DNA of 64,000 bases from Leptobrachium leishanense (GCA_009667805.1 CM019070.1:58346735-58410734), one strand, 5' to 3'. Numbered from the stretch's first letter, positions 52,270 to 63,935 are shown. Program-made: numbers and translations. Notes: a model not told the origin generated them from the letters alone.

Positions 52270-52944
52270 GGTGAATGGAAGGGGTGGAATTAATATCTAT
52301 TTTAATATTACACCCTTGGCAATCAAGAGGAGCCAATGAGCTGGTTTCACGTTGCTGGAATGCAGAAGATCAAATTTACTTAGCATGCAAAAAATTGTTA
52401 TTAATGTCAGGTCTGATGAGTAAGCTATGATTATGTAAATACATGTGACTTTAATCCACTCTTTAGCAGGGAAACCGGTTAATGAATTCTTCGCCTAACA
52501 CAAGCAGCCAATCACTGAAGCTGATATAGACCATGCTTATAGGTGGACCCTACATGTGCACAACATTGATAACATTTCACAGGAGGTACTGCTAGTGTAT
52601 GAGTAGTTTACAGTGTATCATTATTTCCATCCATAGCTCCATATAGCATTGGGAAATTCAATGACTTCCAGCCTGATGCCTACAGCAAGGAGTCTATTGC
52701 TCCTAGTCATAGATTGGTTCAGTGTATGGTGTGCACTAGTCTTTCTCTCACGTCCTTATTAGAGCACTCTAGCCACCATGGGCAAATTAACTTAATTAGT
52801 AGGTCATGGTGAGCAATGATCCTGCCTAGCCTACCTTTGGCTGTCTTTTTGGGGTCTCACAGCCTTCCTAGCTCGCTCTGGACAGTCTTCTCCATGATCA
52901 GCACTGCACAGGTTGTGCAAAACTGAGCAGTCATTGTGCTAGAT
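52270..52944. other. Region upstream of PRDX6-like copy 2
   Basis: No gene or repeat recognised; contains the presumed proximal promoter. Confidence 0.4.
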
Positions 52945-54180
52945 TACAACGTTAACGCTAAAATGGGGACTCTAACGGAGAAGACATGCGCCTGCAGGTT
53001 TCCTCGTAGTGTCACAATTTTAGCGTTAGATTCCGGAGCAGGCACTACCACGGCACCTCTAACACAGCGCTAACCGCTGGGATACTCACGCACTTCTGCA
53101 CCGCCTTGAGTATCACCTCCTGGAGTCCAAAGTACTCCAAGGATGGTTGCGCTGCTGGGCCGCAAGCCCTGTGCGATCGTGCAGCACCACGGAGTAATTG
53201 CGGAGGGAGACTGGGGACTATTTGCCCCCAGTCTCACTCTGCTTGCAGCCAGGAGAAGCGAGGAATCTGGCCACCGTTCTCGCCGAGGGATAATGGGTGG
53301 AGTATCGGATTTATTAGGGGTTTTAGGGGGTGCTAAATAATTCTGCAAATGCAGAATCAGCTCCAGCTTTTAGGTGTAGCTAAAATTTTGTAGTCACACA
53401 GAATGAGGACAGCGCTTCCACACCAACCATGAAGCAATATCTATGTGGTAAATAACAAAAATAGCAAAAGATCTCCCGTATCCTGGGATTGATGAAAAAA
53501 ATCTGAGTGAATCAGGCGTCCTAGAAAAAAAAAAAATAAAAACAATGCATAGCATAATAACATTTATGTATAAGAATCAAATGGAGCGGGGGATTATTTC
53601 ACTCACAATATATGAGAGCTGCCAGCTCTCAAATGTTTTCCTCATGGCCAAATATTGGCCTCCCGTTTGCCCCCACCGATCCTTCACATAAAAGCCAGAT
53701 CTCGAAGGGAAACAAAACACATCCGCATAGTGTGAACTGTTTACCACATAAATATTGCTTCATGGTTGGTGTGGAAGCGCTGTCCTCATTCTGTGTGACT
53801 ATATATCTTTTCTCTTTAAGGTGTTGGGAAGGGCACCTAATTGGGGCATTAGCAAATTCACAGTTGGGTGCGCCACAGACGAAATATTTCTTTACCTTTT
53901 TGTAGCTAAAATTTTGTTTAGTGCATCTGTGTAGTAATTAGCGCTAGGACTTTGTAATACCTTATCCTAAAGATAATTACTTTAGGTAATTATTATTATA
54001 ATATAATTAGTATAGGATGCGTGAAGTACAGTACGTTTACGCGAGCTAGGTCAATCACTGATGCGCTAACGGATTTTTCACAGGTTTAACGTCAGGAATG
54101 TAATATGGGGGGGCATGCGTTAAAGTCACTTATCCTAGCGTTGATGCTTACTCACCCTAATGCTAAAGCCAACTATGTAG
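52945..54180. repeat. Old dispersed repeat split by a younger insertion
   Basis: Same family as 21850-22440: CTAACCGCTGGGATACTCAC, ATCACCTCCTGGAGTCCA, TTTTAGGGGGTGCTAAATAA, then after the insertion GTCAGGAATGTAATATGGGG. Confidence 0.55.
53391..53900 (+). mobile_element. 510-bp insertion with 16-bp TSD and 62-bp inverted arms
   Basis: Flanked by TGTAGCTAAAATTTTG at 53375-53390 and 53901-53916. The first 62 bp (TAGTCACACAGAATGAGGAC...) are inverted at 53740-53801. About 100 bp follow the inner arm to the 3' end. The architecture mirrors 23381-25649 (arm at one end, inner arm offset from the other end), but no hammerhead core or RT was recognised. Penelope-like origin is an inference. Confidence 0.7.
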
Positions 54181-54400
54181 TTTAGCCTTATGTCTCTCAA
54201 AACATTTACAATGAGAGGCATCCAATTGCTCAGCCAATCGGAACAGCAACAGTGTCGGCTGTTTCTTGAACAGAGCAGAGAATGACTCTAATGGTAGAAA
54301 TAAGGTGAGATTTAAAAATGTTCTATGCTAAAAATCAAGGCAGGTGGCGGTTTAACTCTTCCTGTCCCCCCCACTGCATTTTTAGCTTAGAGTGTTACTT

Positions 54401-54716
54401 AGAAACATAGAAACATAGAAAAATGTCGGCAGATAAGAACCTTTCGGCCCATCTAGTCTGCCCAATTACATGGATACTTAACCTGGATTTATCTTTTGTT
54501 TAGGATAGCCTTATACCTATCCCATGCTTGCTTAAATTCAATTACTGTTTTGGCCTCTACCACTTCTACTGGAAGAGTGTTCCATGTATCCACCACCCTC
54601 TCAGTAAAATAATGCTTCCTGATGTTACTTTTAAACCTTTGCCCCTCTAATCTAAGACTATGTCCTCTTGTTTTGCTATTTTGTTTCCTTTTAAATATAC
54701 TCCCTTCCTCTAAGTA
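54401..54716 (-). mobile_element. CR1/L2-like LINE 3' end, reverse orientation
   Basis: Starts with AGAAACATAGAAACATAGAA (inverse of the TTTCTATG tail) and AATGTCGGCAGATAAGAACC, and matches the last ~315 bp of 13737-14571. Confidence 0.8.
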
Positions 54717-54727
54717 TTACAACAATA

Positions 54728-55035
54728 CTTATTATAAAAAGTGCAAGTGGGTGCGGTGGAACATACGCCGGGCATACACAAGGGGCCATATTACATAGAT
54801 AACTTAACCAGACTTGTTGTAAACTTACCAGAGCTATTATAGCCTATGGAGGTTTTACAACAGCTCTGGTTAAGTTAGCACCAACTATGTAATATGGCCC
54901 AAGGTTTTCACCGTCATTAGGGACTTTATTAAAGGGCGATCAGAAGGAACACACTCTGAAACACTATTGGTGGTGAAAACCTTGTGTGTGCTTGGCATGT
55001 GTTCCAACGCACCATTTGCACTTTTTATAATAAAT
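54728..55035. mobile_element. Inverted-repeat element with a nested palindromic MITE
   Basis: Outer arms: ATAAAAAGTGCAAGTGGGTG and GGAACATACGCC at the left mirror ATGTGTTCCAACGC and CATTTGCACTTTTTAT at the right. Inside, 54786-54898 is a second palindrome with ends GGCCATATTACATAG / CTATGTAATATGGCC, flanked by CAAGG on both sides (possible 5-bp duplication). Confidence 0.6.
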
Positions 55036-55962
55036 ATTGTGAATTTTTTTTATTTTATTTACCGGTGCGATACTGTGCTTTTTTTGTGTATGTGTTCTTC
55101 TTGTTTATATTTGAAATCCCAGATGCTGTATAAGAAGGATCCCCCTAAGGATTTGTTGTCCATTTAAGTACATCTCTATTACAGATTTTTTTCACGGCAA
55201 ACTGCCTGCTCTCTGAATAGCCGAATGGCCAGGAAAGGTGGTATGCTGAATTTCACTGTTCAGTTACCTTTCGGCCACAATTCGGATCTCTTTGAATAAC
55301 CCTGTAAGTATTCCAAGGGCAGGTAAAATGGTACTTATACTGCGATTAAAAAAGTGACCCCCTGAAAGAATTTGTTTGAAAGAAACCACAAAAGAGTGGT
55401 GGTAAACGTGAATGTTTGTTGTGCAATGCAAGAAACTTAATGTGACACTGTCATGCCCAAAATAAGTTATTTCATTTAACAGGGAATCACTCCCTTTATA
55501 TGCAGCATTTGTTTCTGACATACTGTATGTAACTGATAAAAGGTGTGTTATCCCTTGTCAAAGTTTTACCGTCCCTCCGGTCACTGCAGCATGCCACAAG
55601 GGGGCAGGACGACTCTGAGCGCAGGACAGCCCTCCACTCAATCTGTGTGCCTCATTGACCGCCTGCGTGCTAACTGAAAAGACATTGCATTTACTTCACT
55701 GATGAGGGCCAATCGCATATCCCTGCACAGCCCGCAGTTAGCTCCGCCGACGGAGCGAAATATGGCGCCACCCTTCACTGGATCGGGGCGAGTACGAACA
55801 GAAGTATCTCATCAAGGGATGAGATACTGAGATTGTTAGAGCAATGCAATAACAAAAACAGAATAACTGGAAGCATTGGCATATGAAGAACAGAATGATA
55901 TACTTTCCAAATTATATACCTGTACACCATTTGGTTCTATAGTTGAACGGACTGGTCAGTAG
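55036..55962. other. Intergenic, one MITE fragment
   Basis: 55187-55303 is a fragment of the GAATAACCCTG family (TAGCCGAATGGCCAGGAAAG). No other feature recognised. Confidence 0.4.
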
Positions 55963-56181
55963 TAGGGATGAGCTGTTCGGTTCGGAGTTCAGACCGAACT
56001 TCGCCTGTTCATTCTGTTCGCGAACTCTGAACATTTCCGAGTGTTCGCCGCATGTTCGACCACAATGCACCACAATGCACTTTCCCACTGGCCTGAAGCT
56101 CGTAATTGGCTACAGCCTTGCACCTGACCACAGGTCTGGTGCAAGACAGGTTCAACACTATGCCAATCACGGCTCAGAGTC
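55963..56181 (+). mobile_element. Left end of a hAT-like element, split by the Gypsy element
   Basis: TAGGGATGAGCTGTTCGGTT followed by TTCGGAGTTCAGACCGAAC; TAGGGATGAGC is a terminus type seen in hAT elements. The sequence continues on the far side of the Ty3/Gypsy insertion at 62952, where it meets a TATA box and an ORF start. The other end lies beyond the window. Confidence 0.45.
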
Positions 56182-57401
56182 TGTCACGGAGAAACTACGA
56201 TACCAGAACGATGGGAACCCAAGAGGCGGAGTATACTAGATCGTGAGAGCCACTACACAAAGGGTGAGATGGAACTGTACAACCCTATTCGTGGCAGTGG
56301 CCGAGACGTCAGGTGTTGATGGGTGTAGAGGTATAGGCACGGGGGTACTGGAGGCTTGACACGACGAGCAGTACTTAGTATATGAAAACACAGTAGTACA
56401 GTAACAGGCCCGTATGGGATCGTAGTACTCACGGTAGACGAGAGGTATATCAAGGCACAGGGGGAACGTAGGATACTGCTGTACACTGTTTGCAGAGGTA
56501 ACCTCGGAGCTGTGAAGTACTGCGGCAGGTCGGTGGCCTCAGGTTGATAAGGAGGCTGGAAAGGCTTGAGTGCCGAAGCGGATTGAGGTGCTGGATATGT
56601 TGCAGTAGGCTGGAGGTGTGAGGCTTGGAGAGACGGCCGTAAAGGCTGGAGTGCCAAAGCGGATTGAGAGGCTGGATATGTTGCAGCAGGCTGGAGGTCT
56701 GAGGCTTGGCGAGACAGCTGTAAAGGCTGGAGTGCCAAAGCGGATTGAGATGCTGGATATGTTGCAGCAGGCTGGAGGTCTGAAGCTTGGCGAGACAGCT
56801 GTAAAGGCTGGAATGCCAAAGCGGATTGAGGTCCTGGATATGTTGCAGCAGGCTGGAGATCTGAGGCTTGGCGAGACGGCTGTAAAGGCTGAGGTGCCAA
56901 AGCGGATTGAGATGCTGGATATGTTGCAGCAGGCTGTAGGTCTGAGGCTTGGCGAGACGGCTGTAAAGGCTGAGGTGCCGAAGCGGATTGAGATGCTGGA
57001 TATGTTGCAGCAGGCTGTAGGTCTGAGGTTCGGCGAGACGGCTGTGAAGGCTGGAGTGCGGCCACTGTATGACTTGGAGACAATAATACACAGTCCATGT
57101 ACTAGGAATCACACTTAATAATTGGGCATTTACTCACAGTTCTGTAGCCTCTTTTAAACCGATTCCCGCCATTACCTGGCGTCTGACGTCATCTCCCGGT
57201 GCCGAGAACACCTAATCCCTCCCCGGGGTCCTCACTGATATAGCGCGCATGCGCGCGCCGGCCGCTGCCCAGGGGATGAGGCGCCGGAGGATAAAGTTGC
57301 GGCCAACACAGCGGCCGACTGCAGCCCGCCGAATGATGGGATGGACAGCATCAGGGTCGGGTCCGGCGGGTACCAGGCGGCACCAGGGGGCGATCCTGAC
57401 A
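56182..57401 (-). repeat. 3' LTR with six 81-bp internal repeats
   Basis: Boundaries set by the TSD and by identity with the 5' LTR. Six 81-bp units start near 56620, 56701, 56782, 56863, 56944 and 57025 (core GAGGCTTGGCGAGACGGCTG). Because 81 is a multiple of 3 the units stay open in several frames on both strands; those frames are not considered genes. Confidence 0.92.
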
Positions 57402-58049
57402 GGGCCCCCCACCAAGGCGACCCCTCCGGGGGCGATCGGGATGGGCCACGTGAAAACGTCGAACAAGAGCAGGAGCATGTACCTCGCTATATGACACCCA
57501 GGAGTCCTCCTCTGCGCCATAGCCCTTCCAATGGATTAGGTATTCAAAGCGACGTCGCCGCCATCGAGAATCCAATATGGTCTCCACTTCATATTCGTTA
57601 TCTGACACAGAAGTCACAGGTCCAGGAGCCACCAGAACTCGATTAGGAAATGGGTCAGGGGTCGTAGGTTTCAGTAGAGAGACATGAAACACAGGATGTA
57701 TCTTCAATGTCGACGGTAGACGTAATCGTACAACCACAGGAGACAATACTCTGTCGATGAGGAAAGGGCCGAGGAAACGGGGACCTAGTTTGCGAGAAGG
57801 ACAAAACAGGTTAATATTACGGGCAGAGAGCCATACCTTATCTCCTTCTTGATACACAGGGGCAGGTCTCCGATGGCGGTCTGCATAGAACTTGAATCTC
57901 TGTTGTGCCCTCAATAACTCGGTTCTGACAAGACGATAGTTTCTATGGATCATTGACAGTCGTTCATCGGCCTTTGGGATATTGGTTTCTAAAGGTGACC
58001 CAGGCAACATGGAGGGATGATAGCCGGTATTGATATAAAAAGGTGTCAT
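57351..58049 (-). pseudogene. Integrase C-terminus and chromodomain
   Basis: Starts MTPFYINTGYHPSMLPG. An integrase C-terminal region is followed by the GPY/F-like segment PRFLGPFLIDRVLSPVVVRL and by a chromodomain (YEVETILDSRWRRRRFEYLI, HWKGYGAEEDSWVSY) that would steer integration to particular chromatin. Separated from the rest of pol by a TGA stop at 58110-58112. Confidence 0.88.
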
Positions 58050-58109
58050 AGCTGTAGAGCATTGTATCTGATTGTTATAAGCAAATTCGGCTAGTGGTAG
58101 ATATGAAGA

Positions 58110-59789
58110 TCAGTCATGTTGGAGATGGGATATGTAACAGCGTAGGTATTGTTCGAGAATTCCATTAGTACGCTCTGTTTGCCCATTGGCTTGAGGGTGA
58201 TATGCAGAGGTCAGTGCTTGGGTGATATGTAGTCTTTTGCAGAAGGCTCTCCAAAAGCGTGCTGTGAATTGTGTACCTCTGTCTGTCACGATGGTAGAGG
58301 GTAACCCATGAAGACGGAAGATCTCTTTGATGAAGACGGAGGCGGTTTCTGTAGCAGTAGGTAATCCCACGAGGGGGATGAAATGTGCCATTTTCGTAAA
58401 TCTTTCATCGACCACCATGACAGTATCGTGCTTTGATGATTTCGGTAATTCCACTATAAAGTCCATAGCAATATCAGACCAGGGTACAGAGGGTACGGGC
58501 AGTGGGTGTAATAATCCTTGAGGTCTATGTCTGGATGTCTTCATCCTTATGCATGTGGGACAATTCGTGACGTATTCGGTAATAGTTCTCGACATGTGTG
58601 GCCACCAAAAAGATCTTTTTATAGTATCACTGGTTTTGTGAATGCCTCCATGGCCTCCTAGGGTGGAATCATGGAAATGCTGTAATACTGCGGTTACGGC
58701 TAAAGGGGGTACGTATATTCTTTCTTGATATACCAAGAATCCGTCCTTTTCCAAAAATGGTATTCCTGTGGGGGCTTCCTGAAGCGAAGGAGTATTACGA
58801 GTGATCACTTGCCATAAGGTGTTTTCCTGTGTTAGAAAACATGTAGATGGTAATTTGGTCTCTTGCTCTCTGGTTCTCTCTGGATTGCCTATCCTCGATA
58901 GGGCATCTGCTTTCCCGTTTTTTCCCCCCGGTCTGTAGGTGATATGTAAATCGCATCGGCTAAAAAAGAGGGCCCACCTGGCTTGTCGGGGTTTCAGCCT
59001 ACGGGCTCGTTGTAGGTACTCCAAGTTTCTGTGGTCTGTGAATACAGTCACTGGATGGCGGGCGCCTTTTGGTAAGTGCCTCCATTCTTCTAGGGCCATT
59101 TTTATGGCTAGGAGTTCTCTCTCACCTACATCATAGTTATGCTCAGCAGGGGATAGCCCTTTTGAAAAGAAACATACGGGGTGTACTTGTCCGGTCTTTA
59201 CCAGTCTTTGAGAAAGTACAGCCCCCACAGCGAATTCGGAACCGTCTACCTCCATTATATAGGGGTATGTAGGATCTGGTAAGGCGAGGATAGGTGCTTG
59301 TGTGAACATATTTTTTAGCTTATGGAAAGCTTTTTGTGCGCCTTCTGTCCACGTGAACATGACATCTTGTGTCGTTAACATAGTGAGGGGGCGGATAATC
59401 GTTGAGAAGCCTCTTATGAACTTCCTGTACAAGTTACAGAACCCTATAAAGCTTTGGACTCCCTTTTTGTTCGCCGGAACTGACCAGGTGGCTACTGCCT
59501 CAGTCTTGGCTGGATCCATACGGATGCTCCCAGGGCTGATAATGAATCCAAGGAATTCTACGTTGTCGGTGTCGAAGATGCATTTCTCAGCCTTGGCATA
59601 CACTCTCTGCTCCTGTAGTCTACGCAGTACGGTTTTTACATGTTTTCGATGAGTCTCTAGATCTTCGGAATATAGCAATATGTCATCCAGGTATATTACA
59701 ATGTAGCTGTCTAAGATATCCCGGAAGACATCGTTCAGAAAACGTTGGAACGTGGCAGGAGCATTACATAGCCCATACGGCATGACCAT
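58110..59789 (-). pseudogene. Reverse transcriptase, RNase H and integrase core
   Basis: 559-residue frame. RT palm with VIYLDDILLYSEDL (catalytic YLDD at residues 33-36), RNase H with FTDHRNLEYL, then the integrase HHCC zinc finger (HFHDSTLGGHGGIHK ... NCPTCIRMK) and the DDE core (DIAMDFIVELP, TIVTDRGTQFTARFWRAF, HPQANGQTERTN). It begins at an internal Met; the upstream part of RT lies in 60017-60274 plus 59790-60016, interrupted by a TGA at 59871-59873. The frame ends at TGA 58110-58112, inside pol. Confidence 0.92.
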
Positions 59790-60016
59790 ATACTCGTAAT
59801 GGCCATAACGAGAACGAAACGCAGTTTTCCACTCGTCTCCGTCTTTGACACGTACCAGGTTATAGGCTCCTCATAAATCAAGTTTCGTGAATATAGTAGC
59901 GGAGCGAAGGCGATCCATCAATTCTGATATCAGGGGGAGAGGATATTTATTTTTAATCGTAATAGCGTTCATGGCTCTGTAGTCGACACAGGGCCGAAGT
60001 CCTCCATCTTTCTTCC

Positions 60017-60274
60017 CTACGAAGAAAATAGGGGCTCCGGCAGGTGAGGTAGACGGCCGTATGAAGCCTTTTTGTAGATTGTCGTCGATATATAGTCTTT
60101 TAATACTAGTAATTCGGGTTCAGATAGGGGGTAAATTCTTCCATAAGGAATGGGCGCCCCAGGTAGCAGATCCACAGGGCAGTCGTATGGTCTATGAGGA
60201 GGTAGGGTATCAGCACCTTTTTTCTCGAATACATGACTAAAGGTTCGGTACGGCTCGGGTACCTCAAGGCACAT
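60017..60274 (-). pseudogene. Pol linker and start of reverse transcriptase
   Basis: CPVDLLPGAPIPYGRIYPLS is the typical segment before Ty3/Gypsy RT. Near 60087-60095 a TA-repeat length change shifts the frame, so the rest of this frame is nonsense while the RT signal continues in another frame to 59790. Confidence 0.8.
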
Positions 60275-60276
60275 AG

Positions 60277-60801
60277 CTATAGCGCATGTAGATCTGTGGT
60301 CGAGATATCAGTTTCAGCGTCGAAGGAGATTGCACCAGAGGACCAGTTTATAGTAGGGTTGTTTCTGCGAAGCCAATTGGGACCTAGTACAGCGGGAAAC
60401 ACGGGAGAGGTTACCACATCAAACACTATAGTGTCGCAATGCTCAGTGCCTAGAGATACAAGCAACGGTCGGGTTTCTTTGACGATTGGACCGGATATGG
60501 GGGAACTTCCGTCGAGCAGTTGGATAGCGTAAGGGTGCAGTTTGGAGACAATCGGGATACCCAGGGAGATAGCAATCTTTTCGTCCACGAAACATCCGCT
60601 GGCTCCGGAATCAATCATAGCCCGGAGAGGAACGGCACACTGGTCCCACTGTAATAGTAAGGATACGATTATATGAGATGGTGTCACTGTACAAAGTTCA
60701 TGGGTGGCGACCGACGTGGTGGGTTGTGCAGGCTCACCTGAATGACTGGGAGGCTTGGCTCGGCATTCTCGTACTTGGTGGCCCGGACGCCCGCAGTACA
60801 T
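60277..60801 (-). pseudogene. Gag zinc knuckle and retroviral-type protease
   Basis: Starts at the CCHC knuckle (MYCGRPGHQVRECRAK). The protease active site is AMIDSGASGCFVDEKIA (DSGA), followed by the flap-like region and a C-terminal ILDGSS/ GPNWLRRNN part. Preceded by gag in another frame. Confidence 0.85.
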
Positions 60802-61491
60802 GCAGAGCCCTAAAGATCTGCGCCTGGATTTTTCGTTCTCTGTTAGAGGTCATCCTTAGTTCATCCTTAAGTACCTCGGATAATCCCTTTCTGAACTGTG
60901 CTAGCAGGACTGGCTCGTTCCATTCCAAATCCAGGGCTAGATGTTTGAATTCAGTGATATAAGACTCTACGTCGTCCTTCCCTTGTTTCAGTAATTCCAG
61001 TGCTTGAGCCGCAGAGGCTAGGCGATTGGGGTCTTCATACATGGCTTCAAGGGCGTTATAGAAGGTGTTCCAGGTGCGCAAAGAGGGGTGAGCGGTGCGT
61101 AGCAGGTGCCCATACAGGCCCATACTTGAGGTTTGCCAGTAAGGAGGGATATCACAGTCCTGATCTTTACGAAATCAGACGCATATGTCTTCCGTTGGAT
61201 GGAGAACATTATTTGACATGACGTGATAAAAACTTGAAATTGTTTCCTGTCCCCATCAAATTTGTTCGGTGGAGATACATAGGGTTCAGGACCGGTAGGG
61301 GTAGCTTCGGCAACTACTGGGGCTTCGACGGGAGGCTCGGTTGTCCCTTCAGCACCTTGTGCTTGGTCCAGATGACTCAGGTGGTTTTGTATAGCGACCT
61401 GGTTGTTCTGTAGGTCCACAATGGAATGGGTCAGATTTGATAGCTTGTTCGTTATGAGAGCTAGGGTGTCTGGTATACCCGCGGGTTCCAT
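60734..61491 (-). pseudogene. Gag (capsid), frame-broken
   Basis: The start is taken as the ATG at 61491 (MEPAGIPDTLALITNKLSNL), 27 nt inside the 5' LTR edge. A coiled-coil-like start (NNQVAIQNHLSHLDQ) is followed by the capsid segment (YVSPPNKFDGDRKQFQVFIT, LLTGKPQVWA). The frame shifts near 61120 into ALEAMYEDPNRLASAAQALE, EFKHLALDLEWNEPVLLAQF. It resembles sushi-type Gag, the family from which PEG10/RTL genes derive. Confidence 0.8.
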
Positions 61492-61518
61492 GTTAGGCCC
61501 AATTATTCTGTCACGGTT

Positions 61519-62946
61519 TGTCACGGGGAAACTGCGATACCAGAACGGTGGGAACCCAAGAGGCGGAGTATACCAGATCGTGAGAGCCACTACACGAAGG
61601 GTGAGATGGAACTGTACAACCCTATTCGTGGCAGTGGCCGAGACGTCAGGTGTTGATGGGTGTAGAGGTATAGGCACGGGGGTACTGGAGGCTTGACACG
61701 ACGAGCAGTACTTAGTATATGAAAACACACAGTAGTACAGTAACAGGCCCGTTATGGATCGTAGTACTCACGGTAGACGAGAGGTATATCAAGGCACAGG
61801 GGGAACGTAGGATACTGCTGTACACGACGAGCAGTACTTAGTATATGAAAACACAGTAGTACAGTAACAGGCCCGTATGGGATCGTAGTACTCACGGTAG
61901 ACGAGAGGTATATCAAGGCACAGGGGGAACGTAGGATACTGCTGTACACTGTTTGCAGAGGTAACCTCGGAGCTGTGAAGTACTGCGGCAGGTCGGTGGC
62001 CTGAGGTTGATAAGGAGGCTGGAAAGGCTTGAGTGCCGAAGCGGATTGAGGTGCTGGGTATGCTGCAGCAGGTTGGAGGTCTGAGGCTCGGCAAGACGGC
62101 TGTAGAGGCTGGAGTGCCAAAGCGGATTGAGGTGCTGGATATGTTGCAGTAGGCTGGAGGTCTGAGGCTTGGCGAGATGGCTGTAAAGGCTGGAGTGCCA
62201 AAGCGGATTGAGAGGCTGGATATGTTGCAGCAGGCTGGAGGTCTGAGGCTTGGCGAGACGGCTGTAAAGGCTGGAGTGCCAAAGCGGATTGAGATGCTGG
62301 ATATGTTGCAGCAGGCTGGAGGTCTGAGGCTTGGTGAGACGGCTGTAAAGGCTGGAGTGCCAAAGCGGATTGAGAGGCTGGATATGTTGCAGCAGGCTGG
62401 AGGTCTGAGGCTTGGCGAGACGGCTGGAAAGGCTGGAATGCCAAAGCGGATTGAGGTGCTGGATATGTTGCAGCAGGCTGGAGGTTTGAGGCTTGGTGAG
62501 ACGGCTGTAAAGGCTGAGGTGCCAAAACGGATTGAGATGCTGGATATGTTGCAGCAGGCTGTAGGTCTGAGGTTCGGCGAGACGGCTGTGAAGGCTGGAG
62601 TGCGGCCACTGTATGACTTGGAGACAATAATACACAGTCCATGTACTAGGAATCACACTTAATAATTGGGCATTTACTCACAGTTCTGTAGCCTCTTTTA
62701 AACCGATTCCCGCCGTTACCTGGCGTCTGACGTCATCTCCCGGCGCCGAGGACACCTAATCCCTCGCCGGGGTCCTCACTGATATAGCGAGCATGCGCGC
62801 GCGCGGCCGCTGCCTAGGGGATGAGGCGCCGGAGGATAAAGTTGCGGCCAACACAGCGGCCGACTGCGGCCCGCCGAATGATGGGACGGACAGCATCAGG
62901 GTCGGGTCCGGCGGGTAGCAGGCGGCACCAGGGGGCGATCCTGACA
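61519..62946 (-). repeat. 5' LTR with seven 81-bp repeats and an internal duplication
   Basis: 1428 bp, 208 bp longer than its partner. The excess is one additional 81-bp unit (units near 62083, 62164, 62245, 62326, 62407, 62488, 62569) plus a tandem duplication of about 126 bp (61697-61822 repeated from 61823). Confidence 0.92.
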
Positions 62947-63008
62947 GAGTCCTGATTGGGCAAATTTTGCCCAATCATGGGCTTACAGAGCTAAGTCCCG
63001 CAGCACAC

Positions 63009-63016
63009 TATATAAG
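63009..63016 (+). promoter_or_regulatory. TATA box upstream of the right-edge ORF
   Basis: CACTATATAAGG is a consensus TATA box. It lies right after the remnant of the hAT-like element and about 920 bp before the ATG at 63936. The spacing implies a long leader or an intron. Confidence 0.45.
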
Positions 63017-63284
63017 GTTTCCACGCATAGCTTCAGCACGCATTTGAGAGGAGATTTCATAGGAGATTGTTGTTCTGTGTTCTTACTACCGGTCTGCCAC
63101 GCTACGGGGGGACTGGGGGGTCTCATTTCTACCAAATATCTGGGAATTGAGGTGATCTGTCTCTTGTCACTGCCAGCAAGTATTTTGGGGGTCACTAATT
63201 TCTACAAAATATTTGGGAATTGTTATAATCCGTGTGTTCTCACTGGCTGCCATCCATCAGGGGGTCTCACTGATTTATAGGAGG

Positions 63285-63800
63285 TTTCTGAGACTTGTAA
63301 TCTGTGGCTTCTCACTGCCACCCATCAAGGGGTCTCACTGATTTATAGGAGGTTTCACTGCCACCCATCAAGGGGTCTCACTGATTTATAGGAGGTTTCA
63401 CTGCCACCCATCAAGGGGTCTCACTGATTTATAAGAGGTTTCACTGCCACCCATCAAGGGGTCTCACTGATTTATAATAGGTTTCACTGCCACCCATCAA
63501 GGGGTCTCACTGATCTATAAGAGGTTTCACTGCCACCCATCAAGGGGTCTCACTGATTTATAGGAGGTTTCTGAGATTTGTAATTGTGGCTTCTCACTGC
63601 CACCCATCAAGGGGTCTCACTGATTTATAGGAGGTTTCACTGCCACCCATCAAGGGGTCTCACTGATTTATAAGAGGTTTCTGAGACTTGTAATCTGTGG
63701 CTTCTCACTGCCATCCATCAAGGGGTCTCACTGATTTATAGGAGGTTTCACTGCCACCCATCAAGGGGTCTCACTGATTTATAGGAGGTGTCTGAGACTT
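63285..63800. repeat. 43-bp minisatellite between TATA box and ORF
   Basis: About ten units built on ACTGCCACCCATCAAGGGGT followed by CTCACTGATTTATAGGAGGT, with some units extended by TCTGAGACTTGTAATCTGTG. Copies differ by few bases. Diverged single units precede it from 63100. Confidence 0.9.
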
Positions 63801-63935
63801 GTAATCTGTGTCTTGTCACTGGCTGCCAGCTATCAGGGTGTCTCACTGAGTTATACCAGAGTTCTTTAAATCTTTAATCTTTATACCAGAGTTGAATCAG
63901 AGTTCTGTATATATTTAATCTATATTTCACTCACC

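Larger units (their letters stand above)
56182..62946 (-). mobile_element. Full-length Ty3/Gypsy chromodomain retrotransposon
   Basis: 6765 bp, bounded by the 5-bp duplication GAGTC (56177-56181, 62947-62951). LTRs: 56182-57401 (3' LTR) and 61519-62946 (5' LTR), both TGTCA...TGACA in element orientation. Order on the minus strand: 5' LTR, gag, zinc knuckle, protease, RT, RNase H, integrase, chromodomain, polypurine-type tract (reverse of GGGCCCCCCACC), 3' LTR. This order is that of chromoviruses, probably near the sushi group of fish and amphibians. Several stops and frameshifts make this copy inactive. Confidence 0.95.

Noticed and set aside
56253..57098. 281-codon open frame in the 3' LTR (and its counterpart in the 5' LTR)
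   Set aside because: Made of the 81-bp repeats, which are open on both strands; no known domain. Kept only as a finding about LTR structure.
63285..63800. Regular repeats resembling a CRISPR array
   Set aside because: No unique spacers between repeats, units are direct 43-bp copies; eukaryotic context.
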